A stretch of DNA of 64,000 nucleotides from Nocardioides conyzicola. Its GTDB lineage: Bacteria; Actinomycetota; Actinomycetes; Propionibacteriales; Nocardioidaceae. The position numbers and the translations under genes are program-made. A model generated the notes under the pieces. It saw only the letters and a list, made by a program, of their open reading frames with translations. It did no database searches and was not told where the DNA came from. Shown here one piece after another: positions 59,885 to 64,000 of this stretch (position 1 is its first letter; each line of letters opens with the position of its first letter). Location of the stretch: the NCBI RefSeq assembly GCF_039543825.1, contig NZ_BAABKM010000005.1:372001-436000 (forward strand). Reading direction: 5' to 3'.

Positions 59885-61347
59885 GCGTCCTCGCGATCGA
59901 CGCCGGCACCACCGGCGTGACGGCCCTGGTGGTCGAGCACGACGGCGTGATCTCGGCACGCGGCTACGAGGAGTTCGCGCAGCACTTCCCCAAGCCGGGC
60001 TGGGTCGAGCACTCCCCCGAGGAGATCTGGCAGGCGACCCTCCAGGCCACCCGGGAGGCCCTCGACCAGACCGATATGGAGGAGATCCGGGCGATCGGCA
60101 TCACCAACCAGCGCGAGACCGTGATGCTCTGGGACCGGGAGACCCTCGGCTCCCCACGCCGGGCGATCGTCTGGCAGGACCGGCGTACGGCGGACCTGTG
60201 CACCGGCCTGCGCGACGACGGCCACGAGGACCGGGTGCGCGAGCTCACCGGGCTGCGGCTGGACCCGTACTTCTCCGGCACCAAGCTGATGTGGCTCGCC
60301 CAGAACGAGCCGCACACCTGGGCGCTGGTCGAGTCGGGTCGCTACGCGATCGGCACGGTCGACTCCTACCTGATCGCCCGGATGACGCGCGGCACCTACC
60401 ACGTCACCGACGTCTCCAACGCGTCCCGCACGCTGCTCCTCGACCTGGAGACGGGCGACTGGTCCGACGAGCTGTGCGAGCTCTTCGGCGTGCCCCGCGA
60501 CGCGCTGCCCGAGCTGGTCCCCAACTGGGGCGAGATCGCCGTCACCGACCCGAGGTCGTTCCTCGGCCTCTCCGTGCCGATCTCCGGTCTGGCCGGCGAC
60601 CAGCAGTCGGCGCTCTTCGGGCAGACCTGCTTCGACGAGGGTGACTCGAAGTGCACCTACGGCACCGGGTCGTTCGTGCTCACCAACACCGGATCGACCA
60701 TCCAGCGCTCCGACGCGCTGCTCGCTTCGGCGGCCTGGAAGTCGCCCGACGGCGACATCACCTACGCGTCCGAGGGGTCGATCTTCGTGACCGGCGCGGC
60801 CGTGCAGTGGCTGCGCGACGGCATCCAGATCGTCGGCTCGGCCAAGGAGAGCCAGGCCGTCGCGTCGGCCGTCGCGGACAGCGGCGGCGTGGTCTTCGTG
60901 CCGGCCCTGACCGGGCTCGGCGCCCCGCACTGGGACCCGCAGGCGCGCGGCCTGATCGTCGGCCTCACCCGCGGCACCACCCGGGCGCACATCGTGCGCG
61001 CGACGCTGGAGGCGATCGCCTTCGAGGTGCGCGACGTACTCGACGTGATGCCGCAGCTCTCGTCGCTGCGGGTGGACGGCGGGGCCGCCGCCAACGACCT
61101 GCTGTGCCAGCTGCAGGCCGACGCCGTCGGCGTACCCGTCGAACGACCGAAGGTCGTCGAGACCACCGGCCTCGGTGCCGCGTTCTTCGCCGGTCTGGGC
61201 GTCGGCGTGTGGGAGTCCACTGACGACCTCCGCCACACCTGGAGCCTCGACCGCCGCTTCGAGCCCTCGTCGGACCGGGCGACGGCCGACGCCGCCCATG
61301 CCCGCTGGTCCCGGGCCGTCGAGCTGGCGAAGGGGTGGGCTGAGTAG
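59881..61347 (+). CDS. glpK: Glycerol kinase
   Basis: 488 residues. FGGY kinase: VLAIDAGTTGVTALV (ATP phosphates), ITNQRETVMLWDRETLGSPRRAIVWQDRRT (glycerol Arg and Glu), SGLAGDQQSALFGQTCF with the catalytic Asp, and GTGSFVLTNTG. It phosphorylates glycerol to sn-glycerol-3-phosphate. The start ATG overlaps the DUF1028 stop. plsC, which can use glycerol-3-phosphate-derived lipid, is 1.5 kb downstream on the other strand. Confidence 0.95.
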   Translation: MSVLAIDAGTTGVTALVVEHDGVISARGYEEFAQHFPKPGWVEHSPEEIWQATLQATREALDQTDMEEIRAIGITNQRETVMLWDRETLGSPRRAIVWQDRRTADLCTGLRDDGHEDRVRELTGLRLDPYFSGTKLMWLAQNEPHTWALVESGRYAIGTVDSYLIARMTRGTYHVTDVSNASRTLLLDLETGDWSDELCELFGVPRDALPELVPNWGEIAVTDPRSFLGLSVPISGLAGDQQSALFGQTCFDEGDSKCTYGTGSFVLTNTGSTIQRSDALLASAAWKSPDGDITYASEGSIFVTGAAVQWLRDGIQIVGSAKESQAVASAVADSGGVVFVPALTGLGAPHWDPQARGLIVGLTRGTTRAHIVRATLEAIAFEVRDVLDVMPQLSSLRVDGGAAANDLLCQLQADAVGVPVERPKVVETTGLGAAFFAGLGVGVWESTDDLRHTWSLDRRFEPSSDRATADAAHARWSRAVELAKGWAE

Positions 61348-61414
61348 GCACGGCGGCATACCCACGGACGAGATGGCTGTCTGCCGGCGGTCCGCACGAC
61401 CAACTCGCCCGTGG

Positions 61415-62314
61415 CTATCCCCTCAGCTTGGCCAGAGCAGCCGCCGCGGCATCACGCGCGCGGGTGGCGGCGGCGAGCTCGGACTCCGTCTCGGCGCGGG
61501 CGTCCTCGGCCTCGGAGAGCTCGTCGTCGGTCTCCTCGGCCGACGACTCGAGCTCGTCGATCTTGCTCCGGAGCTCGGCGATCTCGGCCTGGAGCTGCAG
61601 GCTGCGGGCCTCGAGCTCCTCGACCGCGGAGGTCGTCTCGCCGTGCGCGGCGGCAGCCTCCTCGACCGCGGCCTCGGCCTCCTCGAGGGCCTCGGTGGCG
61701 GCGGCGAGCGCCTTGGTGTCGGCCTCGGGGTCGGGTACGACGCGCAGGTCGGGCCGGGCGGGTGGCTCGGCGTCCCGCGACGGGGCGGCGAAGCCCAGCG
61801 CGTCGGGCACGGCGACCGCCGCCTCGACGTCGGCCGGGTCCAGGCCGGTGCTGGCGAGCGCGGCGGTCAGCATGCCGCTGCGCAGGGCCAGGCCGCAGCG
61901 CTCGTCGACCATCGCGGCGGTGAGCGTGGCCTCGACCTGGTCGGCGACGGCCTGGGTGACCTTGGTGCCCTCCTCGCGGGCGATCCGCCGGGCGCCGGTG
62001 GTGACCGCTGCGGTCAGCTGGCGGCGCTGGCGGCTCAGCGCCCGGAGCTCCTCGGCCGACATCGCGGCCTGGGCCTCGCGCAGCGCGGCGCCGACGGTGA
62101 GGACCTGCTCGACCTGCTCGGTGTCGCGGCGGACCAGCAGGTTGACCACCCAGGCCGCCGTCGACGGCTTGCGCAGCGCCTTCACCTGCGCGGCGAGCGG
62201 CGTGCCCTTGAGCGCCTTCGCCCGGGCGTCCCGAGCGGGGGTGAACTCCGGCAGCGGCAAGCCGTAGAGCTCGTCGGCGATGCTCAGCAGATCCGTGGGC
62301 ACGTCGGCGGCCAT
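61415..62314 (-). CDS. Coiled-coil hypothetical protein
   Basis: 299 residues. The first 170 are helical (LYGLPLPEFTPARDARAKALKGT, VNLLVRRDTEQVEQVL); the last 115 are a Glu/Ala-rich coiled coil. No family function. TGATG overlap with the flavin-reductase gene stop (ATG 62314-62312) fixes the start. CCACGGACGAG and CTCGCCCGTGG flank the 67-bp gap to glpK and may end both transcripts. Confidence 0.7.
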   Translation of the reverse strand: MAADVPTDLLSIADELYGLPLPEFTPARDARAKALKGTPLAAQVKALRKPSTAAWVVNLLVRRDTEQVEQVLTVGAALREAQAAMSAEELRALSRQRRQLTAAVTTGARRIAREEGTKVTQAVADQVEATLTAAMVDERCGLALRSGMLTAALASTGLDPADVEAAVAVPDALGFAAPSRDAEPPARPDLRVVPDPEADTKALAAATEALEEAEAAVEEAAAAHGETTSAVEELEARSLQLQAEIAELRSKIDELESSAEETDDELSEAEDARAETESELAAATRARDAAAAALAKLRG

Positions 62315-62823
62315 CAGCCCGCCGGCCTCACGTACCGACCCCGCCGGTGCACCAGGGGGGCCTCGTCGTCGCCGACCGTGAGCTCCTGCACGACGCAGGT
62401 CAGCAGGGTCGACCAGCCGATGTCCACGGCCGACTCCAGGGAGACCGCCGCCCAGGTGGTCGCGTCCGCCAGGCGGGGTCCCCACAGGCTGTCCACGAAC
62501 GACGCCATCCGCCACGGCCCGCCGGGCGCCGGTGCGGTGCCCGCGAACGCCTCGGCCAGGTCGCGCTGGGGCCAGGTCAGCAGCTGGACGATCGCACGCC
62601 CGGTGCGGGCGACGACGTCGGCCAGGTCACTGTCGGGATCGACCAGGAGCAGCACGTGGGCGGGCTCCCCGTGGGCGACCATGAGCGACGAGACGGTCAG
62701 CCCGGCGCGCCCCGCGTCGTCACCCGCGGTCACGAGCGCCACCGCGCCGCCGAGCCGGCCGCGGAGACGGCGTACCGGGTCGGGATCGGGGTCCGCGAAC
62801 GGATGGGTGTCGTGGATGGTCAC
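62314..62823 (-). CDS. Flavin reductase-like domain protein
   Basis: 169 residues. The FMN-binding split barrel shows GAVALVTAGDDAGRAGLTVSSLM and HVLLLVDPDSDLADVV, and RMASFVDSLWGPRLADATTWAAVSLE later. It may reduce FMN or bind heme-like cofactors. GTG 62823 overlaps the plsC stop; its stop overlaps the coiled-coil gene, so the three form one operon. Confidence 0.82.
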   Translation of the reverse strand: MTIHDTHPFADPDPDPVRRLRGRLGGAVALVTAGDDAGRAGLTVSSLMVAHGEPAHVLLLVDPDSDLADVVARTGRAIVQLLTWPQRDLAEAFAGTAPAPGGPWRMASFVDSLWGPRLADATTWAAVSLESAVDIGWSTLLTCVVQELTVGDDEAPLVHRRGRYVRPAG

Positions 62824-63542
62824 GACGCGAGCTTCGACTCGCCGCCCTGGTCGCCGTCCTTCTCGGACTTGGACAGCTCCTTGGCGCGGGTGGCGTACAT
62901 GTCGACGTACTCCTGGCCGGACAGGCGCATGATCTCGTACATGATCTCGTCGGTGATCGAGCGCAGGATGTAGCGGTCGTTCTCGAGGCCCTCGTAGCGC
63001 GAGAAGTCCAGGGGCTTGCCGAAGCGGACTACCGGCCGGGTGAACCGCCCGAAGGTCTTGCCCGGCGGGGCGACGACGTCGGTGCCGACCACGGCGACCG
63101 GGATCACGGGCACCTTCGACTCGAGCGCGAGGCGGGCGACGCCGACCTTGCCGCGGTAGAGCTTGCCGTCGTGCGACCGGGTGCCCTCGGGGTAGATCCC
63201 GAACAGCTCCCCGTCGGCCAGCAGGCGCTTCGCGGAGATGATCGCCCCCTCGGAGGCGTTGCCCCCGGACCGGTCGATCGGCACCTGGCCGGAGCCGGAG
63301 AAGAAGCTCTTCTGGAGCCAGCCCTTGAGGCCCGGCGTCGTGAAGTACTCCGCCTTCGCCACGAAGGTCACCCGACGCTGCAGCGTGAGCGGCATGAAGA
63401 GCCAGTCGGCGTACGAGAGGTGGTTGCTGGCGAGGATCGCGGGGCCTTCGACGGGGACGTTGTCGGCACCCGTGACGCGCGGTCGGAAGACCAGCTTGAG
63501 CCAGGGCCCGAGTGCGATCCACTTCAGGAACCAGTAGAACAC
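62820..63542 (-). CDS. plsC: 1-acyl-sn-glycerol-3-phosphate acyltransferase (PlsC family)
   Basis: 240 residues. The catalytic HX4D motif is ASNHLSYADWLFMP (about residues 38-51), and GIYPEGTRSHDGKLYRGKVG is the glycerol-phosphate motif. It acylates lysophosphatidic acid at the membrane. The GTG at 63542 follows GGAGGTAG. A TAGGCT -10 lies at 63585-63580. Confidence 0.92.
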   Translation of the reverse strand: MFYWFLKWIALGPWLKLVFRPRVTGADNVPVEGPAILASNHLSYADWLFMPLTLQRRVTFVAKAEYFTTPGLKGWLQKSFFSGSGQVPIDRSGGNASEGAIISAKRLLADGELFGIYPEGTRSHDGKLYRGKVGVARLALESKVPVIPVAVVGTDVVAPPGKTFGRFTRPVVRFGKPLDFSRYEGLENDRYILRSITDEIMYEIMRLSGQEYVDMYATRAKELSKSEKDGDQGGESKLAS

Positions 63543-63579
63543 CGCTACCTCCGCACCAGACGAGAGTCCGTCGGGTCGC

Positions 63580-63585
63580 AGCCTA
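63580..63585 (-). promoter_or_regulatory. Probable -10 of the plsC operon (TAGGCT)
   Basis: TAGGCT on the minus strand 38 bp before the plsC start, in the 83-bp divergent gap with the hydrolase gene. Confidence 0.4.
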
Positions 63586-63625
63586 GGGCATGCCGTGCGC
63601 GGCTCGGGTGGTGCACACTTCCGCC

Positions 63626-64000
63626 ATGACGATCCACCCGCTCGCCTCGCCGCACTCCGCCCCCGCCCAGCCGGACCTGACCGGCGGCCGGCGCATCGGC
63701 GTGCTCCTGAGCCACGGCTTCACCGGACAGCCGGCGTCGATGACGCCGTGGGGGCAGCACCTCGAGGCGTTGGGGTACGCCGTGGAGATCCCCCGCCTGC
63801 CCGGACACGGCACCACCTGGCAGGAGCTCAACACCCTGCGGTGGGAGGACTGGTACGCCGAGGTCACGAAGTCCCTCGACAAGCTGGTCGCCGAGAACGA
63901 CGCCGTCGTCGTCGGCGGGCTCTCGATGGGAGGCGCGCTCGCGCTCCGCCTGGCCGAGGACCGCCCCGATATCGCCGGCGTGGTCGTGGTCAACCCGGCC
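63626..64000 (+). CDS. Alpha/beta hydrolase (carboxylesterase), N-terminal part
   Basis: 125 residues before the window ends. GVLLSHGFTGQPASM forms the oxyanion-hole HGF motif, LPGHGTTWQEL follows, and the nucleophile elbow is GGLSMGGALAL (Ser in GLSMGG). This resembles Est30-type carboxylesterases and monoacylglycerol lipases. The acid and His of the triad lie outside the window. Confidence 0.85.
   Translation, partial: MTIHPLASPHSAPAQPDLTGGRRIGVLLSHGFTGQPASMTPWGQHLEALGYAVEIPRLPGHGTTWQELNTLRWEDWYAEVTKSLDKLVAENDAVVVGGLSMGGALALRLAEDRPDIAGVVVVNPA

Noticed and set aside
63711..63740. Third copy of the TTTCACCGG palindrome
   Set aside because: GCTTCACCGGACAGCCGGC lies in the coding sequence of the hydrolase (GFTGQPA) and has no complementary arm.

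Overview
The window is one contiguous stretch of a very GC-rich actinobacterial chromosome, most likely from the Nocardioidaceae (Nocardioides-like). This rests on base composition and strong GTG use, a DivIVA/Wag31 plus SepF plus YggT tail on the division cluster, a DAP-type MurE (DNPR motif), an FtsZ ending in the DIPDFLK-type tail, a PknL/Rv2175c pair, and many leaderless promoters (TANNNT followed 6-7 nt later by the start codon). There are no tRNA or rRNA genes, no insertion sequences and no CRISPR array. Nearly everything is ordinary chromosomal backbone.

Layout. (1) 1-8.7 kb, minus strand: a DUF3352 protein (cut by the window edge), a small membrane protein coupled to dnaE, then a GNAT acetyltransferase, rluD, lspA and a DksA/TraR protein with a long Lys-Ala-Pro tract. 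(2) 8.8-27.2 kb, minus strand: the division and cell wall (dcw) cluster. In transcription order it runs mraZ, a 57-aa membrane protein, rsmH, ftsL-like, ftsI, murE, murF, mraY, a degenerate murD, ftsW, murG, murC, ftsQ, ftsZ, pgeF, yggS, sepF, yggT, wag31. Most neighbours overlap by ATGA or GTGA, so translation is probably coupled. A five-repeat MraZ operator overlaps the mraZ promoter. (3) 27.4-32.6 kb: moxR, DUF58, transglutaminase operon on the plus strand, then a DUF3040 gene. (4) 32.7-38.3 kb: methyltransferase, HEPN-type protein behind a perfect SOS box, small membrane protein, YbaK-like deacylase, CrtI-like oxidoreductase, metF and a polyprenyl synthase, the last two with divergent leaderless promoters. 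(5) 38.3-42.3 kb: an MMPL exporter with its own sensor kinase and response regulator, which looks inserted into otherwise conserved synteny. (6) 42.4-52.4 kb: Rv2175c/PknL pair, 2H phosphoesterase, endonuclease IV, EamA transporter, a type I DAHP synthase with a probable leader peptide, a zinc-ribbon/glycan-binding protein, threonine aldolase and a type II DAHP synthase. (7) 52.5-64 kb: secreted orphan, APC permease, ECF sigma factor with a coupled membrane partner, two adjacent phosphofructokinases with PPi-type signatures, DUF1028, glpK, coiled-coil protein, flavin reductase, plsC and the start of an alpha/beta hydrolase.

The main anomaly is at the murD position. The gene there is open and in place, but it has lost the Walker-A lysine, the segment normally carrying the central-domain metal/carbamyl-lysine residues, and the whole C-terminal ligase domain. 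It should not be able to make UDP-MurNAc-L-Ala-D-Glu. All other cell wall enzymes in the cluster look intact, so either a second MurD (or a MurD2/MurL-type route) lies elsewhere, or this protein has become a non-catalytic division factor. Other points of interest are a family of 14-4-14 palindromes built on GTTTCAYCGG (two copies), mutually exclusive hairpins between ftsQ and ftsZ, and the SOS box in front of a HEPN gene with no dinB beside it.
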